A stretch of DNA of 64,000 nt. Origin: Dreissena polymorpha (lineage: Eukaryota > Mollusca > Bivalvia > Myida > Dreissenidae). Shown in pieces: positions 34,474 through 46,767 of the stretch (position 1 is the stretch's first letter; each line of letters opens with the position of its first letter). The notes under the pieces were generated by a model that had not been told where the DNA came from, ran no database searches, and saw only the letters and a list, made by a program, of their open reading frames with translations. Position numbers and translations under genes: made by a program. The stretch covers positions 16,139,678 through 16,203,677 of the forward strand of contig NC_068360.1 in the NCBI RefSeq assembly GCF_020536995.1. Reading direction: 5' to 3'.

Positions 34474-34644
34474 CCATCTTGGAATAATGAAGTATGCGAC
34501 AAGATGCATAACATCGTAAAGTCGTGTATGTCCGACTACATTCGCGAAACAAAAGATGAGTCTGATGTCGAAAGAGAAGATCGATGGGAATACTATAGTT
34601 ACTTGTATTTACAAAAAGTAGTTGTGTTGGATTGTGTAATATAA
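34474..34644 (+). CDS. Unit exon-like ORF 'PSWNNEVCDKM', copy 1
   Basis: Reads PSWNNEVCDK, MHNIVKSCMSDYIRETKDES and DVEREDRWEYYSYLYLQK before an extended end. In copy 2 (45,780-45,926) the same 48 residues are kept exactly, and the only change within them I see is synonymous (AAA to AAG in Lys). Copy 1 has one extra A near the end, which reads past the copy 2 stop for about 8 more residues. Its acceptor is also altered (TTCTTAGTAAG against TTCTTATTCAG). The charged composition strongly suggests a real terminal exon. Family not recognised. Confidence 0.5.
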   Translation, partial: PSWNNEVCDKMHNIVKSCMSDYIRETKDESDVEREDRWEYYSYLYLQKVVVLDCVI

Positions 34645-35459
34645 AGACAATGGCTGGGATAAATTGATTATTTTGGGAAAATTACATGAACATTACATGG
34701 ATGTCATTGACAGAGATACGGCTAAGGTTTTTGTTTTATTTTATTCTCTTAACAAAAACTTACCAGAACTGGTATATCTTAACAACGTGCGGTTTTGATG
34801 GTGTCAGCACGGGCACTTATTCAGTTTTATCATTACAGTTGACAAAAAATAATTTAACTCACATGGGTATATATTGACGATAAACGGGCATTAAATTCGC
34901 AATTTTCGCAATATGGCGAATTTTGCAAGTATTTATAATATCAATCATGATTAAACAATAGTATAGGCCATACTATTCTATGATATATACTATCCCTTAT
35001 TTGTAGGATTTGACGAACATAATTAATTGATTTTTTTATATTTCGTCTTCAGCGTCTATTTTGCATAACACACAATACTTTCTCGTATGTGTTATTATTT
35101 AATTAATTTTCATATAAGCCCACTTTTTATACAACATGCTTGTCTCTAAAACCATATTGAGCCTCGTAAATCATCGGTTATGTTCACAATAATTAATCAG
35201 CCTTCTCTTAAAACTGGCGCAAATATTTTAGAAATCGATATGTAAAGGTATAATTCCGTGATGATTCAATACAGAAATCTGCAATTTTTATTGTGTTGCC
35301 ACATCTTTCATATAATAGCACTATGAGAAATCGGTAAATGTTACGAATTGCTGCACTGCAGCCTTATTTTTGTATATTAATATTCGGTGTTGCGCAGATG
35401 TAACTGTTCTGTCGATTTCAAAACATGCTTTCGGATGATTTGCAAGCGATTGAAAGCAA

Positions 35460-35678
35460 TTGGTTAATTCCACTAATTGTACAACGTGTGTTGAATTAAT
35501 TCATTATTCATCTTTTATAAGTAGTGCATACATTGTTCGTACCCTGAACGAACTAAATGGGAAGTTGTCCATTTTAATCTTTAAAGAAAAAGAACTGGGA
35601 CATTGTTTTTATGTAATAAATCGAGTTATGTTTTCATATTTACTCAATAAATGTCATTGGTTTACAAATATGCGTTAA
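35460..35678 (+). CDS. Unit ORF 'MVNSTNCTTCVEL', copy 1
   Basis: Copy 1 counterpart of 21,004-21,285, ended early by a TAA at 35,676. The variable C-terminus among copies argues against selection on it. Confidence 0.18.
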   Translation: MVNSTNCTTCVELIHYSSFISSAYIVRTLNELNGKLSILIFKEKELGHCFYVINRVMFSYLLNKCHWFTNMR

Positions 35679-38600
35679 TTTCTGTATGCATTTATTATTA
35701 AAGGAAACATACTTCTTCATTTAAAAAGCATTCCATGTTAATGGATTGTACACTTATGTCTATTTATATGTTTATACTAACAAAAACCAATTCATTTGGC
35801 CTACCGATATTAAATAAGACATTGACTCTTGTAAAACTCAGTACATACAATTTGTGTTTGATATGGGGCTATGAAGTAAATAACACCACGTTCCAAATGT
35901 TGTGATTTTACTTGAGGGCATTCAAATTGATAATGTTTATTAACGCTTGAGAATTTATTCTAATCGCGGTTCCATCGCAATTCAAATCCATGGCAGCTGA
36001 GTCTCAGAGCGTATTTCGTTCTGTTTTTTCCATAACGAAATATAAAGATATGTCACGGATGGTCTTCCCACAGGGCTCAACACTATTCGACCAGGAATAT
36101 TTGGTGCTCAGTTTCAGGAAAGTTTCATCACCTAACTGTATGGATTTAAGTTAATAATTAGACTCAATATTGAATGAGGTGATGTCTTTATTTGTATGCC
36201 AGTTATGTCTTGGGATAACTGTCTTTTAACGGCCTTATCGTATGGTGGTCTCGGATTTTTTCCCCACGTTGAACAATTATGTATACTTCTAATACTTCCT
36301 TGTATTGTCATTGCACTTGAGAGCCGTTAAGACTGTTCTGTCCACTTTAAATTCGTAACACATTTTTGTCACATCACCAGCAGCTTTACACATTTAGCCG
36401 TTTGTATCTGTTGTATATTTGAGTTACAGTTTTATTTGTTTTAACTTATTTACTTCTTTTTTTCTAATGCAGTGCACAGAGATAATTCGCAATACATTCA
36501 TTATAACAAAAGTATTGTACTAAAGTTTCTCTCCTAGTTTGTTTTGCATTATGGGAGATTACTGCGTTAGAAACCCATACCTGAAAGCACGTGGTATTTG
36601 TATACCATATGCAGAAAATTTAACATTTATAAGATAATATCGTTAATGGTGCTTTTTATCGCCTGATATAAAGTCTGCGTCGAGAGGCCTCTATTCTGGC
36701 AAACGAATTAGGCGCGATGCAGAAATCTTGCAGCATTCTTAGAGGCCTCTTAAAACAATTTAAAGGCAGGCTTCGATGTTGCTATGAACCGTTGCGATAA
36801 TAACACTCGGTTATATTATTGCTTCTGTCTGGGAGTAATGCCGATGTAATTTCTAACGAAAAGCTCATTAATATGGATTAAACGACCGAATCCGGATAGT
36901 AACGTCAAATATGTATACCCGCTGTAAACTTCCCAAATGTTTCCTTTTCAATTTACAATAAAACACGCTAAACAAAAAATGTATGCAACTAATTGTTTAT
37001 GTATCGTTGCAGGGAAGCCCGAGCGTAAAATACTGCAATAAACATGCACTTTTGTCTTCTTTAAAAATCTTTATTGACACGGCGGTTATACATGTTTATG
37101 AGGTGTGATTAACACCCAAAGACATACGATTATTAGACAGTGTCCGAATGATACGTATACCCTTATATCCCGCTGTCTGAAAATTCCACTTAGTTAGCAA
37201 GCAACAAAGAACAAAACAGTGGGATGCAAAAGTGCCCATGCTGATTAATATGCTTTTAAGTTTAAGCCATCTAACAGAAATAAGTTTTGATAAATGTGTA
37301 ATTTAATTAAAATCACAATCTTATGAAATATTTGTTATATCTAAATTTTCATTTTAAGTTGTTTAATAATTTTTATTAATCCTAATTAATAAAGTTTAAA
37401 TTAATTTCAATTAACAACATTTTAAAATAACTATTGAATATTGTTTAAAACAACTATTGCATATTGTTAGAAATGCTTAATTTTATGTAAGGTATTGTGC
37501 AGTTCATATTACGCATTTAGCCCCGTTTTCCAACACACTACATAGGTATATTTTTGTGCCAGGTGAGCTACAAATTCTTACATGTTGAAAACTACCTTGA
37601 TGTACTATAGAAAACAGCTTAGTACGCTAAGAGAGTGAGTGGCACATTCCAATCTAAATTGTTCTGTAAGTTTGGAACATAAAAGTGCACAGTCGAAGCT
37701 TCGAGAAAGTTCCATGACTAAGGGTTAACAGTTTTGACCCGAACAAATATAAAAAAGTAGGTGAATAAACGTATCACGTGAGATCACGTGGGATCACGTG
37801 GGATGCGTACTTGGAAAAGTCTGATCAAATTTCAAAAGTTGCAACTGAAATAATATCTAAGAGAACACTGTGCGCGAACCAAGCACAATGTTTCCTGGAT
37901 ATCTTTCAGAGAATAAAATAGGCTGTTTATACTACCGACTTCCTTAATTATTTACATCTCTTATGCATCAAAGAATATTAGCGCTTAATGCCAATTCTCA
38001 TAATTCAAAGAGTGGAAGCATTTAATGCTAATTGAAATTGAAATATGGCAGAAACAATATTCGTCAAGACCATAAATCGAATAATGAATGGAACTAAAAA
38101 CTAAATAATTTATCGTACGTAAATGAAGATCCCGTTACCCATTATATTAAATGGCAATGATGAAAACCTCAATGCACATAACATTATATGAAAAGCAGCG
38201 TACGATAAATGCGCGTCACAAATAAAACTATAGGAAAGAAGTTGCCATACCTCATTTCCTTACAAACATAGAAATAAAATAACAGCTAAGTTTTAATAAT
38301 AAGTAGTAACATAAACGCAGGGCTGTTTCTTTTAGAGCGATTGTTTTCTTCGCATTTTTAAGGCGTACATAAGATACGAATTTTACACAGCTTTCAACAC
38401 AAAAACTTCGTGCATGGTTATGTGAGAAGTGCCATATGTTTGCCGACATTGCAGTAGATGGATCAAAAACTTATCGAAATGACGATAAAGACTTTTTCCA
38501 TAGCAAATATTTCGTGTGTTTTTTTTCAACTAGATGCGCATGATATGATTTTGTTCTCTTGAATAATTATGGTCAAGCCAAGTGGCTTCAGTCCAGAGGC

Positions 38601-39435
38601 ATTTGTATGTGATAAGTCTCATTATCTGTCAAATCTGAGTGGTTATAAACATTCGTTATTTGCTGACTGGATTTCTAATATGATTTTCTCTTAGTAGCGA
38701 AGTAGTTTCTTTATTCTTATTGCATGAACTTTTCTTTTGAGCATGAAGTTACTACATGTAATACAAAATAAATCGTTGGCATTATTTCAATACGAAATTT
38801 AAAAATGTTCTGTTTGATAACGAAATGCTAAAAACGAGTGCTTTGCATGACCGTACACATTGTTCGGCGCCTTAACATTAATAATGATATTGAAGTTACA
38901 TGATTTAATTCTACATATATCAGAACAGCGTAGACAACATTAGCACTAATAACTGAAGCTTAATAAAGTTGTCATTGAAATTCACGATTCTTCAGGCGAA
39001 GTTCCAAATTATTTAGTAATTTGTATAGAAAAGTATATGCCATGCAATGCGCGTATAAATTATATTTTGTTATTTCACCGTATAATCCTGTAACTTTATA
39101 GTACGAGGAAGGACTATATTATACAATTCCAGGTGCGTGGATTGATGCGGATTGGCTCGCTTAGTCCTGACAGATGGCCATGAGTTCTGGTCAGTGTGAT
39201 GTATAATCTTTGAGCAGCTGTGAATCATAAACGTGATATCCTATGGGAAACCAATCCGTGACAAGACGTTTTGTATTATATCGTTATGCAAAAAGCAAAG
39301 TTTGCCTAAGGGGGGCAGTGGGATGGTCCTGTCATCATAAACTATTATTTAAATTTATCCGTATTAGCAACTAGTCTGCAATGTTATTGATTTTAGCACC
39401 ATCGTTTATTCCGAACTGATTTAGTACAGTAGAAG

Positions 39436-39648
39436 GTGTATGCTTTTGAATGTATATTTTATGTATACACTGTAATAGAACATGTACATGGTTTTGTAAT
39501 TAATAAGTTTCTATGTATAATATCTCATCAGTTTGTTAACAATGGGTTTGACTTCGTGTTCGATGGAAATAAAAACGACGTAAGCGTTATTCGACACATA
39601 ACGATAATTGGACATTTGATTTCATACACTATTTGCCAATCAGAATAA
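39436..39648 (+). CDS. Unit ORF with 'NNGFDFVFDG', copy 2
   Basis: Copy 2 counterpart of 27,667-27,858; reads NNGFDFVFDGNKNDVSVIR then HITIIGHLISYTICQSE. Longer than copy 1 by seven residues because the stop has changed. Coding status uncertain. Confidence 0.25.
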   Translation: MYAFECIFYVYTVIEHVHGFVINKFLCIISHQFVNNGFDFVFDGNKNDVSVIRHITIIGHLISYTICQSE

Positions 39649-40286
39649 TGTTGGTGCAAAAAGCCCGTTGTTTATTAAGACGTCTTCTGTTGCTGATTAG
39701 ATAGTTAATTATGAGCATATTTTGGTTTATATGGACTAGGTTTAATTAATATGATAATATGTTGTTTTTATAAATACGAGACGAGAAGATTGGTAAATTG
39801 GTAATGCCAGCGTGTTTAACTGTCTAATAGTACACTTCTTTAAACAAACTATAAGGCTTAAAAAAATTAAACCACTCTGATTTATTTGGACACACTCAAC
39901 ACGATCCGTCATCATGTTTGTTGTTGTTGTTGTTCATCAGCAATGAAAAAAAGTATGACTTGTGTTTAGCGCTCATGCGTCATTTCGTGTGTGGTCTTAC
40001 CATAGATGAATGCGCTGCGCATTGATACTCGTGTAGAACGCTTAATCGGTGAAAAGCTGTGCCGTTAACTGCATAAGGTAATGCAATTGTGCATGGAAAT
40101 ACGCTTAGGTTGGCTGAGTTTGTCCTGGAAAAGTGATACATAAACCTCAATAAAAAATATTTTTATTTCTCGAATAAATGCTTATCAGCTTTGGCATATT
40201 CTAATTGATTGGGGAAAAAACACGGTATGAAAAAGAGAGTATACAAACGAATTGAAACAATGCAAACAAAAAAGTCCTACTTGTTA

Positions 40287-40541
40287 TCAGATGCCAGTTA
40301 AATAGCTTGTTCCCAGTGTATGGAAATGTCTATCATTGTGTATAAACTGGCCATCACGAACTGATTCGGCATCAGATGATCGAAATGCAAACACTCGAGC
40401 TGTAATTAAGTATCTGTGTGTGTCAATAAAGACGGCGTGTGATATTTGAGCAGTGATTTCACTTATCATCCGTTCAAACACAAAGCATGGCATCTGTTCT
40501 AACTTTATCATCTTGAACTTGTTTCGTACTGCTTCAAACAA
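40287..40541 (-). CDS. Unit minus-strand ORF, copy 2
   Basis: 84 residues, with FVFERMISEITAQ, ISHAVFIDTHRYLITAR and FRSSDAESVRDGQFIHND. Replacements against copy 1 are few (Asn to His, Leu to Val, Lys to Arg). The N-terminal part (MFEAVRNKFKMIKLEQMPC) is in a different frame from that of copy 1. Family not recognised. Confidence 0.35.
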   Translation of the reverse strand: MFEAVRNKFKMIKLEQMPCFVFERMISEITAQISHAVFIDTHRYLITARVFAFRSSDAESVRDGQFIHNDRHFHTLGTSYLTGI

Positions 40542-41464
40542 ATCAAAATTAGGTTCTTAGCTATTCAAACGTACATTGCTCATATTAAAGCGAATATTGC
40601 TTCGGGGTGTGTGTATTCATTTTCAATGTGTATGTAACAAACGTTTTTCTGACGCCGTGCTGTGTATATTTTTAAGATTCGAGTAATTAAATTGCAAAAT
40701 AATTGACAGTTTATCTGTCATTGTTGTTTTAAATTGAGTGAGTTGCTAAAAGGTCAATGTTTTGTTAAATATATAAAGACGGTATCAATGGCAGATTTAT
40801 CATGACGTCTCCACAACAGAACACATATGTTGCTTTGTTTTTAACTAACGCATGTTGGAGAATACAGTGTTGTTCCTAGAAAACTTATAGTACACACCAT
40901 ATGGTTATGCTATTTTAGAAGTAAAATAATTGTATTTGATTTGTGTGCGTTATTACTACGGAGGTTTATTTCAGAGACGGTTGTTTTTGAGACTTTAACA
41001 AATTTAATTTGAGTTATGTTTGTCTATTAAAATAGTCATTGACAGTTGCGCCAGTAAGCAAAGCAAGTTTGTGCAATTAAAACACATTAAAGTGTCTATA
41101 TTTCTGACAGGTAATCTTACCATTGTACGTTTTCTTTGAACAATGCGATTGAACAGATTGTAAGTGGAATACGGCTTAAAATGCAATGATATATTGAATC
41201 CCTTTATAAATTACAAGTGCGGAATAAATACAAAAATTTCAATTGTGTATTTTATGCTTTCCGTTGGTTAATAGACAAATATCAGTGCAATAAAACTGAT
41301 TATTCACTATTTCAAACAGCGCACATTACTTTGAAATGACGCTTATTTAAGTCATGAAATCATTAGTTTTGCGAAATTATCCAGTTTAATTACATAAATA
41401 ATCATTTTGAAGCATAATTACAAATACAATATGTTGGATTCGTTTGGCATAGAATAAAATATAT

Positions 41465-41540
41465 GTTGCACTCTTGGTCGCGCCACTAGTGAAAAAATAA
41501 TTTTCAATGATCACTTGTGAATTAAATTCGATATTCCACC
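41465..41540. repeat. Recurrent foldback module (copy 2)
   Basis: Same module as 29,878-29,950 with TTGGTCGCGCCACTAGTG and GATCACTTGTGAATT. Confidence 0.6.
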
Positions 41541-43436
41541 AAATCAAACCAAATATCCTACATGTTTCATTATTTAGTTTACATGTTTCATTTTTTAGTA
41601 AGTCACGTTTACTTGTTTGCATTTTATGAATGTTACCGCGGGTTAAATAATGGTTATATCAAATTAGTATTTGCTCATACAACATTACAAATAGCACACG
41701 TATGTGAAAGTTTATACACGAAGATATATTATATAAACTTAAATTATTGTGTATGTTTCATTTTATAAGTTTCAATTTATAAGTTTTTTTCGTGTTTCGT
41801 AGCTTAAATGGCGATAAACGAACTTAAAAATTAAACAATTGAGGCCTCTAAATTATCGATAATAATCATTAAAACGAATGGAACATTAGTAGAAAATCGA
41901 TGATAACGCTATGTTCCATCGACTATTTAGCTCTGTAATGACGACAAAACACACATGTCAGAACTAATTCATTTTCTAGATTCAAAACATACGCTTCCTG
42001 GTCACACTAACCCTGTAGCACAAAGTGTAAGAAGACGTACAACGACTTTATCGAACTGAGCACCATTATTTTTCAACTTCCACATCATAAATAATATATA
42101 GGGCCACAGTTAGCTATACAATAATGTTATTAATTAGTGCAATGCATAACGGCCTTTATATAAGGCTAAAGACAGCAATCTTGGCCTGCGACGTTATGAA
42201 TGAAAGTGATGAATGATCTGTTTATTAATTGACTATGATATTATGCATCATATTTCAGTGTCAATATTAAAATCAAACACTAGTGCGTAACTGTATCAAC
42301 CTTTATGAAACATTTTAGAGAACAATGTCAACGAATTCATTTCTGCAAAAAGCATAAATCACACGCTACTTACGAAAACTAGTTCAAGGGTAAATCTGTC
42401 AATCTGTGTTTTCTGTGTCGTTGGCGACTGGTTGTCGCTAGCGATATGCGTTATTCGGTAGATTATCTCAAATACTTTAATTTTTTGAACCCTTTACTAG
42501 GTAAATGATAATAGTATCTTCGAAATTGTCTAGCCTTTGAAGGAGCTCTTTGATTGGGATTATTCAAGAGTTAAAGAGCACTGGGCAGTAGTGGTAGGAA
42601 TTGCCAAAACCAAACAATATGGCCTGACAGTATATTACACTAGATATGAGTTCGAGCAGAATGATTTAAACTAACTTTTTTGTAGAGAACGAACTTTGTT
42701 CTTATCAGCCATTGCCAGTTATCATTTAATCATAGTAATAAAATGAGATATTTTACAAGTTTCCTGGTATTTCAAGGGTACATGTCTTGGAGTTGTTTTC
42801 CTGAAAACTGTGTCAATATTTAACTTAAAGAGTTAGCCAGTCTCCATTAATTGTTTTTTTAATTGTTCAAATGCTACTATCATCTCCTAAAGCCAGTTAC
42901 GTGGTCAATTTAAATAGATAACAAACTCTGGATTTACATATTTTCAATTAAAGAATAAGTATAATGATTTGAAATATTTTTTTATATAACACAAAAATGA
43001 TATTTGATACCACATAATTTGACTTATAATGTGCATGTGTCTGTATACTGTAAAAAGTTTATGTTTGTGTTTACTTTACGTACACTTCATCTTACACTCG
43101 GGTACTTTACAAAACTACAAAATGTTTAGGTGTTAAAGTTATATGTAGATCAATATTATAAAGAACCGTTTCAACTATTGGTCGAAATTAACTACGATGC
43201 ATGGGTAACTATACTCGACCGTACGTTTGTGATCAGTTTATAATTATATGCCGTAATAGATTATAAAATATATTTTACCAGTTGTTTAATTAAGAGCAAA
43301 AACATATTATCATTATTGTATTCAAATAATTAAAGAATCGGATTTAGTTTTCGTAAGATATTTTAGATTGTATTAAATTTTAATCACATATGCTCTGCAA
43401 AATAACAAACAACAACAGGTTGTACGGTTAGCGCAG

Positions 43437-43643
43437 TTGTCGGTATGCTATCTGTCCACTCAATATTCATTTGCCCACTACATCTGCATATACGTTTGGT
43501 TGTTGTTCCCGATACCCGATAATCTGGTGTCTCTCACTGCACAAAGCCCACGCCAAAATGGAACATTGGTGGGGCAGATTGCTGGTCCTCATATGACGCA
43601 GTTTTCTGCAAACTTTGACTGGATCCAGCATAGCTGGATGTAA
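43437..43643 (+). CDS. Unit ORF 'LFPIPDNLVSLTAQ', copy 2
   Basis: Same length and frame as 32,153-32,359; reads LFPIPDNLVSLTAQSPRQNG and HMTQFSANFDWIQHSWM. About six amino-acid replacements against copy 1. Preceded by the same TTAGCGCAG acceptor. Confidence 0.4.
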   Translation: MSVCYLSTQYSFAHYICIYVWLLFPIPDNLVSLTAQSPRQNGTLVGQIAGPHMTQFSANFDWIQHSWM

Positions 43644-43770
43644 TCCTTGCCTTACCCACGTGATGTAAGCCTAGCAACGTGGTACAATAATTTTACATTT
43701 GTTATTTTTATTCATTATTTTAAATTTAGGTAGTTTAGTTTTTTATCATGAACCTAAACACTATTTTCAG

Positions 43771-43818
43771 AGATTGTTTGTGTGAGCAAGGAACGACAAC
43801 TCTGCGTGGAGATTGAGG
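43771..43818 (+). pseudogene. Exon-like segment shared with window start, copy 2
   Basis: Copy 2 counterpart of 32,489-32,535, with the CTATTTTCAG acceptor and the IVCVSKERQLCVEIEG reading kept. Confidence 0.45.
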
Positions 43819-44544
43819 GGTATCATGAACTTTAAAATACACACATCAATCGATCTACAGCCGCAGCATTAGTGAATATTTGAATAACGCTTCCGATTAC
43901 AATAAATCTCGTATTCGTTAATAACTTTTTCAATTGGTCCACTACATGGATACTTATTTTCTCTGATAAAATATCGGAAATAGCTGTTATGAATTTGAAG
44001 CAGTTGTGTATACTACCTAACCGATACAATACGTACGTCGTCAAGAAATCACATACGCCTTTCGATAATATAACCAACGCGTTTAACTGCCGTGAATTTA
44101 TGAATGCTTTGACAGTTGAGAAGAAACGGACTAATCGGACTAATATATATATAATATAATATATATGTATATATATATATATATATAAAATATGTATATA
44201 TTATCATGATCAGCTTAATAACCAATATTCATCACAGAATGAGATTACAGACTGTGGACATCAAACTCATTAAATATTCAATAAGCGAGTTGAATTCTTG
44301 GCGCATCGACGCAACAAGCAACAATGTCCTTGCTTGGCATTAGTATACATTCCAATCTGTTTATCATTGATTATGGGCTCTATCAGGCATATGTGTCAAG
44401 CGTTGCGTCGGTACAGCATACACTAAGCAGTCATGACCGGGTAATTATTTATTGAACGAACCCAATTATTTGTAATGCCTAGTTTATTAATTGTATGAAT
44501 TTAATTGACGCCCCACCCACAAAAAGAAAAACAAATAACAAAAA

Positions 44545-44742
44545 ATGATACGATCGTGTGAATCGTATCCCTGTGTAGTGGTACCCCGCTGTGGTCACAA
44601 TGCAGTGACCTTTATCAGATGTAAACAATTTAACGATGCAGAGGAAACCGAGCTGTTTCACAAGCACACAAGAACACTGAATGATAAGAAATGTGTTATT
44701 CTTCGTTTGAGGATAATAGTTAAAATTATAATATGTTTCTAA
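44545..44742 (+). CDS. Unit ORF 'VTFIRCKQFNDAEE', copy 2
   Basis: 65 residues from ATG: MIRSCESYPCVVVPRCGHN, VTFIRCKQFNDAEETELFHK, then HTRTLNDKKCVILRLR. Copy 1 keeps the last 50 residues in frame. No domain recognised; cysteine-containing N-terminus may be non-coding flank. Confidence 0.35.
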   Translation: MIRSCESYPCVVVPRCGHNAVTFIRCKQFNDAEETELFHKHTRTLNDKKCVILRLRIIVKIIICF

Positions 44743-45095
44743 CGTTAGTTATATAAACAACAAGTTTTGTTAAACGATTTGATTTCATACAAATCCAACT
44801 ACACTTCTAGTATTGTGTTGAACTAAGAAAATGTGATTATTTCCAAATTTAAATGCGCCTTGTATCTTGTTCTTGAAATGCAAACATAACAGACGTTAAA
44901 TTTGTTGGTTCCTTCGGGAATCGAAATCATGACCACGTAGAGAATAGAATATTGTAGTTCACAAAATCCAAACATGCAATTGCAAGTTTAAACAACTGAA
45001 TATTGACGGATCAGTTTGATATGCTCAAGAGGTAGATACGGACTAGATTAAGAAAACAAAGTAAATATCCATGAGATAAAAGCTTGATGCTAATT

Positions 45096-45101
45096 AAAAA
45101 A
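45096..45101 (-). terminator. Candidate Pol III terminator (T6), copy 2
   Basis: Six T on the minus strand downstream of the copy 2 tRNA-Thr and its tRNA-Leu relic. More important here than in copy 1 because the T run directly after this tRNA is only three. Confidence 0.5.
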
Positions 45102-45107
45102 GAAATG

Positions 45108-45146
45108 TGTCAGAAGCTGAATTTGAACCAGAACACAAGTCTTTAG
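45108..45146 (-). pseudogene. tRNA-Leu relic, copy 2
   Basis: Shorter counterpart of 33,788-33,850. The variable arm and part of the T arm are deleted ('gaatttgaaccagaacacaa'), leaving the 3' end CTTCTGACA and the anticodon-side piece. Confidence 0.55.
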
Positions 45147-45156
45147 TTTATATTAA

Positions 45157-45228
45157 AGGCTCCAGTGGGTATCGAACCCACGATCTCCTGTTTACTAGAC
45201 AGGCGCTCTGCCACTGAGCCATGGAGCC
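45157..45228 (-). tRNA. tRNA-Thr (anticodon AGT), copy 2
   Basis: Differs from the copy 1 gene by one base, in the T loop (TTCGATA instead of TTCGATC). All stems pair fully (GGCTCCA/TGGAGCC, GCTC/GAGC, CCTGT/ACAGG, GTGGG/CCCAC) and the anticodon is AGT. Box A is intact; box B reads GGTTCGATACC, one base off the canonical form. Only three T including the discriminator follow directly, so the T6 tract at 45,096-45,101 is the likelier stop. Probably functional, perhaps with longer 3' trailers. Confidence 0.93.
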
Positions 45229-45779
45229 GATACAAAAATTAAACAAACGACCAACATGAATTTCCAATATGTAGTGTAGATCGCTTTAAATTACCGAAAC
45301 TATTTTATAATAAACAAATATCAACAAGAAACCGTAAATTTAAAGTAGTGTTTTAGCAAGGACGACATAGCCATAGGTGCAGTTTCGATTAAAATGTTAA
45401 CAACTATAATTATGCATGGGTTTAATTAATATATTTAATACGTTTACCTTTCCATATCTTCCTTTTCACTTAAAGAACTGGAAGAATATCAAGCAGCATT
45501 CATTTACATATTAATAACACCATGTTTTATTCCATTTTCGAACGAAAATTTAGAAAAAAAAGTGTTTTTTCTTTGCAAGCAGACTGAACGCTTGTTTCCG
45601 TGACCTATCTGCACTGTGTAAATGCCTAATGAATATTTGCTGTTTGCGTCTAAACGTATTCTTCATCGTGGATGGAAACCCGCATTTCATTAATCGCTAC
45701 TAATGGTATTATGTCCGTAGTTAATTCGAGTGTTATTTGGCGTATTTTGTTGTGAATATTGATTATTTTTCTTATTCAG

Positions 45780-45926
45780 CCATCTTGGAATAATGAAGTA
45801 TGCGACAAGATGCATAACATCGTAAAGTCGTGTATGTCCGACTACATTCGCGAAACAAAGGATGAGTCTGATGTCGAAAGAGAAGATCGATGGGAATACT
45901 ATAGTTACTTGTATTTACAAAAGTAG
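45780..45926 (+). CDS. Unit exon-like ORF 'PSWNNEVCDKM', copy 2
   Basis: A strong acceptor (GATTATTTTTCTTATTCAG) at 45,779 is followed by 48 sense codons and TAG. The frame reads MHNIVKSCMSDYIRETKDES then DVEREDRWEYYSYLYLQK. It is the best candidate for a real terminal exon of a host gene carried by the unit. The other exons may include the open segments at 43,437, 43,771 and 44,545, but I cannot link their phases. Function unknown. Confidence 0.55.
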   Translation, partial: PSWNNEVCDKMHNIVKSCMSDYIRETKDESDVEREDRWEYYSYLYLQK

Positions 45927-46767
45927 TTGTGTTGGATTGTGTAATATAAAGACAATGGCTGGGATAAATTGATTATTTTGGGAAAATTACATGAACATTA
46001 CATGGATGTCATTGACAGAGATACGGCTAAGGTTTTTGTTTTATTTTATTCTCTTAACAAAAACTTACCAGAACTGGTATATCTTAACAACGTGCGGTTT
46101 TGATGGTGTCAGCACGGGCACTTATTCAGTTTTATCATTACAGTTGACAACAAATAATTTAACTCACATGGGTATATATTTACGATAAACGGGCATTAAA
46201 TTCGCAATTTTCGCAATATGGCGAATTTTGCAAGTATTTATTAGATCAATCATGATAAAACAATAGTGTAGGCCAAAATATTCTATGATATATACTATCC
46301 TATATTTGTAGGATTTGACGAACATAATTAATTGTTTGTTTTTTTATATTTCGTCTTCAGCGTCTATTTTGCATAACACACAATTTTTTCTCGAATGGGT
46401 TATTATTTAATTTATTTTCATATTAGCCCACTTTGTATACAACATACTTGTCTCTAAAACCATATTAAGCCTCGTAAATCATCGGTTATGTTCACATAAA
46501 TTAATCAGCCTTCTCTTGAAACCGGCGCAAATATTTTAGAAATCGATATGTAAAGGTATAATTCCGTGATGATTCAATACAGAAATCTGCAACTTTTATT
46601 GTGTTGCCACATTTTTCATATAATAGCACTATGAGAAATCGGTAAATGTTACGAATTGCTGCACTGCAGCCTTATTTTTGAATATGAATATTCGGTGTTT
46701 CGCTGATGTAACTGTTCTCTCGATTTCAAAACATGCTTTCGGATGATTTGCAAGCGATTGAAAGCAA

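Larger units (their letters stand above)
25220..36959. repeat. Tandem unit copy 1 (about 11.7 kb)
   Basis: Begins at ACACGCTAAACAAAAATGTA and runs to the same sequence at about 36,962. The whole length is collinear with copy 2 apart from small indels. Copy-1-specific features are a CT tract (28,226-28,474), a 28-bp tandem duplication (27,406-27,461) and loss of about 75 bp present in copies 2 and 3 (about 42,220-42,295). It retains about 370 bp (31,000-31,367) that copy 2 has lost. Apart from items listed separately, 25,220-27,400, 29,000-32,100 and 36,130-36,959 hold no recognised gene. Confidence 0.92.
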
